Assembly: GCA_002403995.1 (NCBI GenBank)
Contig: DHIV01000125.1
Coordinates: 4,434 to 15,842 of the forward strand
DNA length: 11,409 nt
Source: Gallionella sp. UBA4737
Lineage (GTDB): Bacteria; Pseudomonadota; Gammaproteobacteria; Burkholderiales; Gallionellaceae
Direction: 5' to 3'
The stretch's first letter is position 1; each line of letters starts with the position of its first letter. The notes below the pieces were generated by a model that saw only the letters and a list, made by a program, of their open reading frames with translations, had not been told where the DNA came from and made no database searches. This document shows positions 1 through 6,180 of the stretch, in pieces. Both the position numbers and the translations under genes were made by a program.

Positions 1-218
1 GTTTCACGGCGCAAATCACCTTCCACCGTGACTTTGGCGACCTGTTCGCGCAATTTTTCCACTTCTGCGTCGGTCAGGTCCTTCATCTTGGTGGCGGCGT
101 TCACACCCGCAGCCGCGCAAATCAATTGCGAACGCGTGCGTCCGATACCGTAGATTGCAGTCAAAGCAATCACAGCGTGTTGATGGTTGGGGATATTGAC
201 CCCTGCTATACGTGCCAT
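1..218 (-). CDS. rpsM: 30S ribosomal protein S13 (5' part, runs off the left edge)
   Basis: S13 sits in the head of the 30S subunit and contacts the P-site tRNA and the 50S subunit through intersubunit bridges. The first 72 codons are present. They begin MARIAGVNIPNHQHAVIALT, followed by the YGIGRTRS helix-turn segment (residues 23-30), which is typical of S13. The reading frame is open to the window edge, so the C-terminal RNA-binding tail is outside. A weak purine stretch (AGGG) lies about 8 bases before the ATG. A promoter candidate lies 30 bases upstream, so this is probably the first gene of an alpha-type operon (S13-S11-S4-RpoA-L17 in E. coli), although the later genes are not visible. 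The product is not in doubt; only its 3' end is missing. Confidence 0.96.
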   Translation of the reverse strand, partial: MARIAGVNIPNHQHAVIALTAIYGIGRTRSQLICAAAGVNAATKMKDLTDAEVEKLREQVAKVTVEGDLRRE

Positions 219-247
219 GCAGCTACCCTATCTTTTGAAAGTCGGAA

Positions 248-276
248 ATTATAACACCCAAGCCGGACATGCTCAA
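248..276 (-). promoter_or_regulatory. Candidate sigma70 promoter for rpsM (alpha operon type)
   Basis: Reading the minus strand, TTGAGC (276-271) and a perfect TATAAT (253-248) are separated by 17 bases. This lies in the 73-base gap between rpmJ and rpsM, the same slot as the E. coli alpha operon promoter. Predicted initiation is near 241, leaving a leader of only about 23 bases before the rpsM ATG at 218. The discriminator (TTCCGAC) is not strongly GC-rich. The call rests on sequence match and position only. Confidence 0.65.
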
Positions 277-291
277 ATAACCCTGGCTCAA

Positions 292-405
292 TCAACCTTG
301 GCGTTGCTTATGGCGTGGCTCGGTGCATATCACACGCACCACGCGTTTACGAATGACGATCTTGCAATTGCGGCAGATCTTTTTTACTGATGCCTGTACT
401 CTCAT
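292..405 (-). CDS. rpmJ: 50S ribosomal protein L36 (zinc-binding type)
   Basis: L36 is the smallest ribosomal protein. It binds 23S rRNA near the factor-binding side of the 50S subunit. This 37-codon gene reads MRVQASVKKICRNCK at its N-terminus and ends HKQRQG. The zinc ligands Cys11, Cys14, Cys27 and His32 are all present, so this is the C+ form. The ATG at 405 is preceded by AAGGAG at 6-base spacing. The gene lies 22 bases after infA and is followed by a 73-base gap with a promoter candidate, so it is probably the last gene of the spc transcript. The C+ form would require zinc, in contrast to the zinc-free S14 in the same cluster. Confidence 0.97.
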   Translation of the reverse strand: MRVQASVKKICRNCKIVIRKRVVRVICTEPRHKQRQG

Positions 406-427
406 TTTTCTCTCCTTACTCGCTTAA

Positions 428-646
428 CTACTTGGCGCGGAACACGATGCGCGCCTTGCTCAAATCATAGGGTGTCAGCTCTACCGTCACCTTGTCGCCG
501 GGCAGTATGCGGATATAGTGCATACGCATCTTTCCCGAGATATGACCCAATACCACATGGCCATTTTCCAGCTTTATCCTGAATGTCGCGTTGGGGAGTG
601 ACTCTTCCACCTCGCCCGCCATCTGGATCACATCTTCCTTGGACAT
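428..646 (-). CDS. infA: Translation initiation factor IF-1
   Basis: IF-1 is a single OB-fold (S1-like) protein. It occupies the 30S A site during initiation and stimulates IF-2 and IF-3. The 72 residues match the usual family length. Recognisable blocks are LENGHVVLGHISGKMR (residues 26-41), YIRILPGDKVTVELTPYDLS (44-63) and the C-terminal ARIVFR. The ATG overlaps the secY stop by one base (TGATG), and no strong Shine-Dalgarno sequence lies upstream, so initiation probably depends on ribosomes finishing secY. In E. coli infA lies elsewhere in the genome. Its place between secY and rpmJ is common in betaproteobacteria and Gram-positive bacteria and supports the taxonomic guess. Confidence 0.97.
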   Translation of the reverse strand: MSKEDVIQMAGEVEESLPNATFRIKLENGHVVLGHISGKMRMHYIRILPGDKVTVELTPYDLSKARIVFRAK

Positions 647-1962
647 CAGCGAGTCAACCCGCCTTTGAAGTTTGCTTTCTTCAGCAAACTTTCATACTGG
701 TGCGACATCAGATAGGACTGCACTTGTGTCATGAAGTCCATCGTTACCACCACCATGATCAACAGCGAAGTGCCGCCAAAATAAAACGGCACGTTCCACT
801 TGACCACTAAAAATTCCGGCAACAAGCAAACCAGGGAGATATACACCGCGCCAACCATGGTCAGGCGCATCATTATCTTTTCCACATAATTCGCGGTTTG
901 ATCGCCTGGACGGATACCGGGCAAAAACGCTCCGCTCTTCTTCAGGTTGTCCGCAGTATCTTTCGGGCTGAACACCAGCGCCGTGTAGAAAAAGCAGAAA
1001 AACACGATCGCACCCGCATAAAACAACACATAGATCGGCTGCCCCGGCGACAGCTTGTCGCTGATGTCCTTGAGCCAGCCCATTCCCGGCCCGCTGCCAA
1101 ACCATCCGGCTATCGTCGCCGGGAACAGGATGATGCTGGAGGCGAAAATCGGCGGGATCACGCCGGCCATATTCAGCTTCAGCGGCAGGAACGAACTTTC
1201 CCCGCCATAAACCTTGTTGCCCACCTGGCGCTTGGCATAATTCACCAGTATCTTGCGCTGGCCGCGTTCAACGAACACCACCAGCGCAGTGACAGCGATC
1301 GCGCCGAAAAACAACGCCAGCACCAGCGGAATGGAAAACGCGCCGGTACGGGCCAATTCCAGTGTGCTGCCAATCGCACGCGGCAAGCCCGCCGCAATAC
1401 CTGCAAAAATGATCAGCGAAATGCCGTTGCCCAATCCGCGCTCGGTGATCTGTTCACCCAGCCACATCAGGAACATCGTTCCGGTCACCAGAGTCACCAC
1501 GGTGGTCAACTGAAACATCGGGCCCGGATTTAAAACAAGGCCGTGTTGTGTCTGCAGTGCCACCGAGATGCCAAACGCCTGAAACATCGCCAGGCCCAGC
1601 GTGCCGTAGCGGGTATACTGGGTGATCTTGCGGCGGCCGGCTTCGCCTTCCTTCTTCAATTGCTCGAGGTGCGGCACAGCTATCGCAGCCAACTGCATGA
1701 TGATCGATGCAGAAATATACGGCATGATACCGAGGGCAAATATGGTAAAGCGGGACAACGCGCCGCCCGAAAACATATTGAACATGCCCAGAATGCCGTT
1801 GGTCTGCGACTTGAACAAATCCGCCAAAATCTTCGGATCGATCCCCGGCACCGGGATATGCGCACCGATGCGAAACACCACCAGCGCGCCCAGCAAAAAC
1901 CAGAGACGGCTGCTCAAATCGCCGTATTTTCCTTTGGCCGCACCCTTGGCAACTGTACTCAC
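646..1962 (-). CDS. secY: SecY, channel subunit of the Sec protein translocase
   Basis: SecY forms the inner-membrane pore through which SecA and the ribosome move unfolded proteins, in complex with SecE and SecG. The 438 residues (E. coli 443) show ten hydrophobic segments at about 19-36, 72-93, 117-137, 150-170, 178-198, 211-231, 266-288, 309-331, 365-385 and 392-412. The plug region contains FNMFSGGALSR (61-71). The cytosolic loop between segments 8 and 9 holds PGIRPGDQT (348-356), whose Arg351 corresponds to the E. coli Arg357 essential for SecA action. The start is a GTG at 1962. An AAGG overlapping the rplO TAA lies 7 bases upstream, and I see no better in-frame ATG. The gene follows rplO by 9 bases and overlaps infA by one. 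Confidence 0.98.
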   Translation of the reverse strand: MSTVAKGAAKGKYGDLSSRLWFLLGALVVFRIGAHIPVPGIDPKILADLFKSQTNGILGMFNMFSGGALSRFTIFALGIMPYISASIIMQLAAIAVPHLEQLKKEGEAGRRKITQYTRYGTLGLAMFQAFGISVALQTQHGLVLNPGPMFQLTTVVTLVTGTMFLMWLGEQITERGLGNGISLIIFAGIAAGLPRAIGSTLELARTGAFSIPLVLALFFGAIAVTALVVFVERGQRKILVNYAKRQVGNKVYGGESSFLPLKLNMAGVIPPIFASSIILFPATIAGWFGSGPGMGWLKDISDKLSPGQPIYVLFYAGAIVFFCFFYTALVFSPKDTADNLKKSGAFLPGIRPGDQTANYVEKIMMRLTMVGAVYISLVCLLPEFLVVKWNVPFYFGGTSLLIMVVVTMDFMTQVQSYLMSHQYESLLKKANFKGGLTR

Positions 1963-1971
1963 GTACCGGCC

Positions 1972-2406
1972 TTATTCGGCGATGCTTCCGCCAGCGGCTT
2001 CAATCGCTGTGCGTGCACCTTTGGTTATCAGCAAACCTTGCAGCTTCACTGCGCGGGTAAGCTCACCGCACAGTATCACCTTCGCAGTCAACGCGCCGGG
2101 ATGGACGACACCCGCCTGTTTGAGCGCCAATAAATCGATGCTGTCGACCGGCATTTTCTGCAGATCGGACAAGCGCACCTGCGCTGTATCGTTGCGTGTC
2201 AGCGAGATAAAGCCGCGCTTGGGCAAACGGCGTTGCAATGGCATCTGACCGCCTTCGAAACCGACCTTATGGAAACCGCCGGCGCGTGATTTTTGTCCCT
2301 TGTGACCGCGGCCTGCGGTCTTGCCCAAACCGGAACCGATACCGCGCCCTACACGACGCTTGGCATGCTTGGCACCTTGAGCAGGTTGAATTTTATTGAG
2401 TTGCAT
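1972..2406 (-). CDS. rplO: 50S ribosomal protein L15
   Basis: L15 is a late-assembling 50S protein whose long basic N-terminal extension threads into 23S rRNA domain II. At 144 residues it equals the E. coli length. The N-terminus MQLNKIQPAQGAKHAKRRVG and the glycine- and lysine-rich stretch GRGIGSGLGKTAGRGHKGQ (residues 20-38) are diagnostic. A globular C-terminal half follows, ending GSIAE. The gene starts 3 bases after rpmD with GAGG about 8 bases upstream. Its TAA is part of the AAGG used by secY. The order L30-L15-SecY is the conserved tail of the spc cluster. Confidence 0.97.
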   Translation of the reverse strand: MQLNKIQPAQGAKHAKRRVGRGIGSGLGKTAGRGHKGQKSRAGGFHKVGFEGGQMPLQRRLPKRGFISLTRNDTAQVRLSDLQKMPVDSIDLLALKQAGVVHPGALTAKVILCGELTRAVKLQGLLITKGARTAIEAAGGSIAE

Positions 2407-2409
2407 TTG

Positions 2410-2607
2410 TTATGCCTCGCACTTAACCATGTAAAACACCTTGTTGATCATGCCGCGCACACAAGGAGTGTCCTCCAGTTGCACGGTGTGGTTGATACGA
2501 CGCAGACCCAGGCCGCGAATGGTATCGCGGTGTGACTGTTTTGTGCCGATCAGGCTCTTGATCTGCGTCACCTTGATGGTCTTGGTATTTGTTTTGGCTT
2601 TTGTCAT
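2410..2607 (-). CDS. rpmD: 50S ribosomal protein L30
   Basis: L30 is a small 50S protein that binds 23S rRNA domain II. The 65 residues include KVTQIKSLIGTKQSHRDTIR, a LGLRRINHTV motif (residues 33-42) and a terminal GMINKVFYMVKCE, all standard for the family. It is about six residues longer than the 59-residue E. coli protein because of a basic N-terminal extension, MTKAKTNTKT. It starts 3 bases after rpsE and ends 3 bases before rplO, so it is tightly coupled in translation. Identity is secure; only the exact N-terminus is open. Confidence 0.95.
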   Translation of the reverse strand: MTKAKTNTKTIKVTQIKSLIGTKQSHRDTIRGLGLRRINHTVQLEDTPCVRGMINKVFYMVKCEA

Positions 2608-2610
2608 GAC

Positions 2611-3132
2611 TTACCCCAAAATTTCTTCAATGCTCTTGCCGCGCTTGGCCGCAATCTCTGCCGGCGAATTCATCGCTTGCAGGCCTTTCAACGTGGCACG
2701 CACCACGTTGTATGGGTTGCTCGAACCGATGCACTTGGCCAGCACATCACGCACACCCACCGCCTCGAACACGGCGCGCATCGCGCCACCGGCAATGATG
2801 CCGGTACCTTCCGACGCCGGCTGCATCAGGACTTTAGCCGCGCCATGCTTGCCGATCACGGTATGGTGCAAAGTGCCGTTCTTCAGGCTGACCTTGGCCA
2901 GATTGCGGCGCGCTTCATCCATGGCTTTTTGCACGGCGACCGGAACTTCCTTGGACTTGCCCTTGCCCATCGCCACGCGGCCATCGCCATCACCGACCAC
3001 GGTCAGCGCTGCAAAACCCATGATACGCCCACCCTTGACCACCTTGGTGACACGGTTCACGGAGATCATCTTTTCGATCAGGCCGTCATCACGCTTTTCC
3101 TGTTGCTGCATTTTTCCTTGCGGCTTAGCCAT
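2611..3132 (-). CDS. rpsE: 30S ribosomal protein S5
   Basis: S5 is a 30S body protein near the mRNA entry site and helix 34. It affects decoding fidelity and is a target of spectinomycin-resistance changes. The 173 residues (E. coli 167) contain the N-terminal double-stranded-RNA-binding-like domain with VTKVVKGGRIMGF (28-40), where the spectinomycin-site loop VKGGR is intact. GDGDGRVAMGKGKSKEVP (47-64) follows, and the C-terminal domain has GSSNPYNVVRAT near 137-148. The ATG is preceded by TTGGAG. It follows rplR by 13 bases and precedes rpmD by 3. Nothing is abnormal. Confidence 0.97.
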   Translation of the reverse strand: MAKPQGKMQQQEKRDDGLIEKMISVNRVTKVVKGGRIMGFAALTVVGDGDGRVAMGKGKSKEVPVAVQKAMDEARRNLAKVSLKNGTLHHTVIGKHGAAKVLMQPASEGTGIIAGGAMRAVFEAVGVRDVLAKCIGSSNPYNVVRATLKGLQAMNSPAEIAAKRGKSIEEILG

Positions 3133-3145
3133 TGCTCAACTCCAA

Positions 3146-3502
3146 TTAGAACTGCAGACCATGTTCACGCGCAGCTTCAGCCAGCGCTTTGACACGGCCA
3201 TGATATCGGTTGCCGGAACGGTCGAATGCAACCTGGGTAATGCCGGCGCTCTTTGCCTTTTCAGCGATACGCTTGCCCACCACCGCCGCAGCAGCCTTGT
3301 TGCCGCCGTTCGCGATCTCCTTGCGCACATCTGCTTCAACGCTGGATGCACTGGCCAGCACTTTGTCGCCGCTGGCCGAAATTACCTGGGCATAGATGTG
3401 AAAATTGGTACGACTGATTGCCAAGCGAACCGACTTTTTTTCAGCAATGCGTGCACGGGTTTTGCGTGCTCTGCGCTGACGCGCTTCTTTTTTGATCAAC
3501 AT
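3146..3502 (-). CDS. rplR: 50S ribosomal protein L18
   Basis: L18 binds 5S rRNA together with L5 and helps dock the 5S particle into the central protuberance of the 50S subunit. The 118 residues (E. coli 117) have a strongly basic N-terminal tail (KKEARQRRARKTRARI). RLAISRTNFHIYAQVI follows, and the C-terminus contains AFDRSGNRYHGRVKALAEAAREHGLQF, with the FDR.G..YHGRV pattern typical of the family. GAGGCGG stands just before the ATG, 11 bases after rplF. The order L6-L18-S5 is the usual spc order. Confidence 0.97.
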   Translation of the reverse strand: MLIKKEARQRRARKTRARIAEKKSVRLAISRTNFHIYAQVISASGDKVLASASSVEADVRKEIANGGNKAAAAVVGKRIAEKAKSAGITQVAFDRSGNRYHGRVKALAEAAREHGLQF

Positions 3503-3513
3503 ATCCGCCTCAA

Positions 3514-4047
3514 TTATTTCTTCTTGGTTTCTTTCAAAATCACCACTTCGTCGCTATAGCGCACACCCTTGCCTTTGTAAGGCTCGGGTTCGCGGAAGGC
3601 GCGAATCTCGGCGGCGACTTGCCCGACCTGCTGCCTGTTGGCACCCTTCAACACGATGTCTGTCTGCGTCGGCGTTTCAACTTTTACTCCGGCAGGCATC
3701 TTGTAAGTCACCGGATGGGAATAGCCCAAAGTCAGGTTCAGGGTATCGCCGGCGGCCTGGGCGCGATAACCCACGCCGACCAGGGTCAGCTTGCGCTCGA
3801 AACCCTTGCTGACACCCAGCATCATGTTCGCCAGCAGCGCCCGTATCGTGCCGGACATCGCATCGGCTTGCGTGGTATCGTTTTGCGCTTTGCACAACAG
3901 GCTGTTGCCGTCGCGCACCACACTCACGTCACCAGACAATGCTTGCTTAAGGGTGCCCAGCGGGCCCTTTACCGAAATTTCACCCGCAGCCAGCGCGACT
4001 TCGACACCGCTGGGAACTATGACAGGATTCTTGGCAACTCTAGACAT
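3514..4047 (-). CDS. rplF: 50S ribosomal protein L6
   Basis: L6 lies near the sarcin-ricin loop and the GTPase-associated region of the 50S subunit. It is a duplicated two-domain protein. At 177 residues it equals the E. coli length. The N-terminus is MSRVAKNPVIVPSGV. The start of domain 2 includes KLTLVGVGYRAQ (86-97), and the signature PEPYKGKGVRY is at 154-164. The C-terminus is lysine-rich (KETKKK). GAGG precedes the ATG, 10 bases downstream of the rpsH stop. The gene appears complete and ordinary. Confidence 0.97.
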   Translation of the reverse strand: MSRVAKNPVIVPSGVEVALAAGEISVKGPLGTLKQALSGDVSVVRDGNSLLCKAQNDTTQADAMSGTIRALLANMMLGVSKGFERKLTLVGVGYRAQAAGDTLNLTLGYSHPVTYKMPAGVKVETPTQTDIVLKGANRQQVGQVAAEIRAFREPEPYKGKGVRYSDEVVILKETKKK

Positions 4048-4057
4048 GCTTACCTCA

Positions 4058-4456
4058 CTACGCGACTACGCACAGCACTTCACCGCCAATACCATTGGCG
4101 CGCGCTTTGCGGTCGGTCATCAAACCCTTGGAAGTGGACACGATGGCGATACCCAGCCCGTTCATCACTTTAGGAATATCTTCGGAACCCTTGTAAATAC
4201 GCAATCCGGGACGGCTGATGCGCTGGATCTTTTCGATCACCGGACGGCCGCTGTAATATTTCAGCCCGATTTCCAGCGTGGCTTTGCCGCCGTCGCCAGA
4301 AATGACGCTGAAGCCATCTACATAACCTTCGTCTTTCAATACTTCGGCGATTGCCACCTTCAACTTGGAAGAAGGCATTGCAACCGAGGTTTTTTCCGCC
4401 ATCTGCGCATTGCGAATGCGCGTCAACATATCGGAGATTGGATCACTCATGCTCAT
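4058..4456 (-). CDS. rpsH: 30S ribosomal protein S8
   Basis: S8 binds the central domain of 16S rRNA early in 30S assembly. In E. coli it is also the translational repressor of the spc operon. The protein begins MSMSDPISDMLTRIRNAQ, close to the E. coli MSMQDPIADMLTRIRN, and ends GGEVLCVVA. The C-terminal signature STSKGLMTDRKAR is present. The open frame extends 29 codons further upstream into rpsN, but I place the start at the ATG at 4456: AGGAG lies 7 bases before it, and the resulting 132 residues fit the family (130 in E. coli). A second ATG at 4450 is possible but has poorer spacing. The Shine-Dalgarno sequence overlaps the rpsN stop (TAGGAG). Confidence 0.96.
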   Translation of the reverse strand: MSMSDPISDMLTRIRNAQMAEKTSVAMPSSKLKVAIAEVLKDEGYVDGFSVISGDGGKATLEIGLKYYSGRPVIEKIQRISRPGLRIYKGSEDIPKVMNGLGIAIVSTSKGLMTDRKARANGIGGEVLCVVA

Positions 4457-4466
4457 ATAATTTCTC

Positions 4467-4772
4467 CTACCAGCTGGCCTTGACGATACCGGGAATCTCA
4501 CCGCGCATCGCGAATTCACGCAACTTGATACGCCCCAAACCAAACTTTTTGAATGTGCCGCGCGGACGTCCCGTCAACGCACAGCGATTGCGCAGACGCA
4601 CCGGACTTGAATCACGCGGCAAAGCCTGCAACTTCAGGCGCGCAGCAGCGCGCTCTTCTTCGCTCAACTTGACATTCGAAATCGTCGCCAGCAACAACGC
4701 GCGCTTTGCCGCAAACTTCGCCACCATTTCACGGCGCTTTTGTTCGCGGTTGATAACTGCCATCTTAGCCAT
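4467..4772 (-). CDS. rpsN: 30S ribosomal protein S14 (zinc-free form)
   Basis: S14 is a 30S head protein near S3 and S10. The 101 residues equal E. coli S14. LPRDSSP is at 51-57, RNRCALTGRPRG at 61-72 and FGLGRIKLREFAMRGEIPG at 77-95. Only one Cys (Cys64) is present in this motif, so it is the long C-minus type that does not bind zinc. The ATG at 4772 follows a TGAGGG in which the rplE stop overlaps the Shine-Dalgarno sequence, at 7-base spacing. An alternative ATG three codons later exists, but the MAKM start resembles relatives. Confidence 0.97.
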   Translation of the reverse strand: MAKMAVINREQKRREMVAKFAAKRALLLATISNVKLSEEERAAARLKLQALPRDSSPVRLRNRCALTGRPRGTFKKFGLGRIKLREFAMRGEIPGIVKASW

Positions 4773-4782
4773 TAGTCTTCCC

Positions 4783-5322
4783 TCATTTCTTTAATGGGAG
4801 TTTGAATGCCAACAGAAGAGCCTTGGCTTCCTCGTCGGTTTTCGCGGAGGTGGTGATGGTGATGTTCATACCACGCAGCGCATCGATCTTTTCGTACTCG
4901 ATTTCCGGAAAAATGATCTGCTCTTTCACGCCCATGTTGTAGTTGCCACGGCCATCAAAGGACTTGCCGGAGATACCGCGAAAATCGCGTATGCGCGGGA
5001 TCGCGACGGAAATCAGCCGATCCAGGAATTCATACATGCGCTCTTTGCGCAATGTCACCTTGCAACCGACCGGATAACCCTCACGGATCTTGAAGCCGGC
5101 AATGGACTTCTTGGACATCGTGACGACCGGCTTCTGCCCGGCGATTTTCTGCATATCGCCTACCGCGAACTCCATCACTTTCTTGTCTGCCACCGCTTCG
5201 CCGACACCCATGTTCAAGGTGATCTTTTCGATGCGCGGCACTTCCATGACGGATTTGTAGCCGAACTGTTTCATCAGGTCTTTAGCGACCTTGTCTTTGT
5301 AAAACCCATGCAAACGCGCCAT
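4783..5322 (-). CDS. rplE: 50S ribosomal protein L5
   Basis: L5 binds 5S rRNA and forms an intersubunit bridge with S13 in the central protuberance. From the ATG at 5322 it is 179 residues, exactly the E. coli length, beginning MARLHGFYKDKVAKDLMKQF. It carries MGVGEAVADKK, the signature GFKIREGYPVGCKVTLR, and IRDFRGISGKSFDGRGNYNMG. The frame extends 24 bases upstream to a TTG, but AAGGAG at 9-base spacing before 5322 and homologue length decide the start. That Shine-Dalgarno sequence is fused to the rplX stop (TAAGGAG). In E. coli the S8 repressor site spans this start; here the outer stem seems weaker. Confidence 0.97.
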   Translation of the reverse strand: MARLHGFYKDKVAKDLMKQFGYKSVMEVPRIEKITLNMGVGEAVADKKVMEFAVGDMQKIAGQKPVVTMSKKSIAGFKIREGYPVGCKVTLRKERMYEFLDRLISVAIPRIRDFRGISGKSFDGRGNYNMGVKEQIIFPEIEYEKIDALRGMNITITTSAKTDEEAKALLLAFKLPLKK

Positions 5323-5335
5323 GCTCTGATACTCC

Positions 5336-5650
5336 TTAAGCGTCAATCATTTCGCCGCTGGACTTGAACACGCGAACCTTGCGTTTATCTTCCAGCGTTT
5401 TAATACCGACTCGATCACCCTTCTTGGCGGCCGCGTTGTATATCGCGACGTTCGAAATATGAATAGGTAATTCCTTTTCCACGATCCCTCCGGTCAAGCC
5501 TTTTACCGGATTGGGTTTCTGGTGCTTCTTGACTTTATTGATACCGCCAACCAACAGGTACTCACCAAGGACGCGCAGCACGCTGCCGCGACTTCCCTTG
5601 TCTTTGCCGGTGATTACGATTACGTCATCGTCTTTTTTGATCTTGCGCAT
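5336..5650 (-). CDS. rplX: 50S ribosomal protein L24
   Basis: L24 is one of the two initiators of 50S assembly. It binds domain I of 23S rRNA near the tunnel exit. At 104 residues it matches E. coli. The N-terminal KOW motif spans about residues 5-34 (DDDVIVITGKDKGSRGSVLR). GGINKVKKHQKPNP follows, and GGIVEKELPIHISNVAIYN lies mid-protein. GAGGA is located 5 bases before the ATG. It starts 28 bases after rplN. Its TAA forms part of the rplE Shine-Dalgarno sequence. Confidence 0.97.
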   Translation of the reverse strand: MRKIKKDDDVIVITGKDKGSRGSVLRVLGEYLLVGGINKVKKHQKPNPVKGLTGGIVEKELPIHISNVAIYNAAAKKGDRVGIKTLEDKRKVRVFKSSGEMIDA

Positions 5651-5678
5651 GATTTTCCTCGTCTCGATTCGTTGCCGC

Positions 5679-6047
5679 TTACAGCACTTCCGGTGCGAGC
5701 GAAACGATCTTCATGAACTTCTCGGTACGCAACTCGCGTGTCACCGGGCCGAAGATGCGCGTGCCGATAGGCTCCAGCTTGGCGTTAAGCAACACCGCAG
5801 CATTGCCGTCGAACCTGACCAATGATCCATCGGAGCGGCGCACACCCTTGGCAGTGCGAACCACCACGGCGTTGTACACTTCGCCCTTCTTTACGCGGCC
5901 GCGCGGAGCCGCGTCCCGAATGCTGACCTTGATGACATCACCAACGGAAGCATAACGGCGCTTGGAACCGCCCAGCACCTTGATGCACATCACAGAGCGC
6001 GCACCGGTATTGTCAGCCACATCTAAAACAGACTGCATTTGTATCAT
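5679..6047 (-). CDS. rplN: 50S ribosomal protein L14
   Basis: L14 lies on the 50S interface side, contacts 16S helix 14, and is the docking site of silencing factor RsfS. The 122 residues start MIQMQSVLDVADNTGAR and contain GDVIKVSIRDAAPRGRVKKG (36-55). The terminal part FGPVTRELR..FMKIVSLAPEVL is as in other L14 proteins. GGAG lies 8 bases before the ATG. A 133-base gap precedes it, holding a promoter candidate and three small hairpins, so this is the first gene of the spc-type operon. Confidence 0.97.
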   Translation of the reverse strand: MIQMQSVLDVADNTGARSVMCIKVLGGSKRRYASVGDVIKVSIRDAAPRGRVKKGEVYNAVVVRTAKGVRRSDGSLVRFDGNAAVLLNAKLEPIGTRIFGPVTRELRTEKFMKIVSLAPEVL

Positions 6048-6067
6048 TATTTAATCTCCAACTTGTT

Positions 6068-6123
6068 CCGCTCACAGCGGCCAGTTTTGGAACCCGTCAG
6101 GGTTAGGTCGCCGCATGCGGCGA
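6068..6123 (-). promoter_or_regulatory. Three consecutive hairpins in the spc leader
   Basis: In the untranslated region before rplN, three inverted repeats follow each other in the transcript. The first is a perfect 16-base palindrome (6123-6108, TCGCCGCATGCGGCGA). The second is AACCC-TGAC-GGGTT (6104-6091). The third is CCGCT-GTG-AGCGG (6080-6068). None is followed by a U tract on the coding strand, so they are not intrinsic terminators. They could be a leader structure for mRNA stability or protein binding. I do not recognise a named element. Confidence 0.6.
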
Positions 6124-6139
6124 TGAAACGAAGCCGCGC

Positions 6140-6167
6140 ATTATATGCAAATTTGGCAAATACGCAA
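6140..6167 (-). promoter_or_regulatory. Candidate sigma70 promoter for rplN (spc operon type)
   Basis: On the minus strand, TTGCGT (6167-6162) and a perfect TATAAT (6145-6140) are separated by 16 bases. The following GCGCGGC is a GC-rich discriminator, the hallmark of stringently controlled rRNA and ribosomal-protein promoters. Just upstream, around the rpsQ stop, the sequence is AT-rich (CTAATTAATT). Predicted initiation is near 6133. E. coli has its spc promoter in this same rpsQ-rplN gap. The -35 match is only moderate. Confidence 0.65.
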
Positions 6168-6180
6168 GCAGTACGTGCAA

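Noticed and set aside
2441..3559. A 372-codon open frame on the plus strand, opposite rpmD, rpsE and rplR
   Set aside because: Same reasons: a shadow of highly biased codon use in ribosomal genes, crossing three gene boundaries with no protein-like pattern.
4457..4543. Longer S8 reading frame starting at 4543
   Set aside because: The extra 29 residues lie antiparallel in frame over rpsN coding sequence, resemble nothing in S8, and the ATG at 4456 has a well-placed AGGAG.
5290..5338. Possible S8 repressor site at the rplX-rplE junction, as in E. coli
   Set aside because: The central CAUG...CAUG and an outer GUA/UAC pairing can be drawn, but the longer E. coli outer stem (GUAGU/ACUAC) is not present and most similarity is forced by the L5 N-terminal codons. 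A covariance-model search or S8 binding test would decide.
5323..5346. L5 start at the TTG at 5346
   Set aside because: The ATG at 5322 has AAGGAG at good spacing and gives exactly 179 residues.
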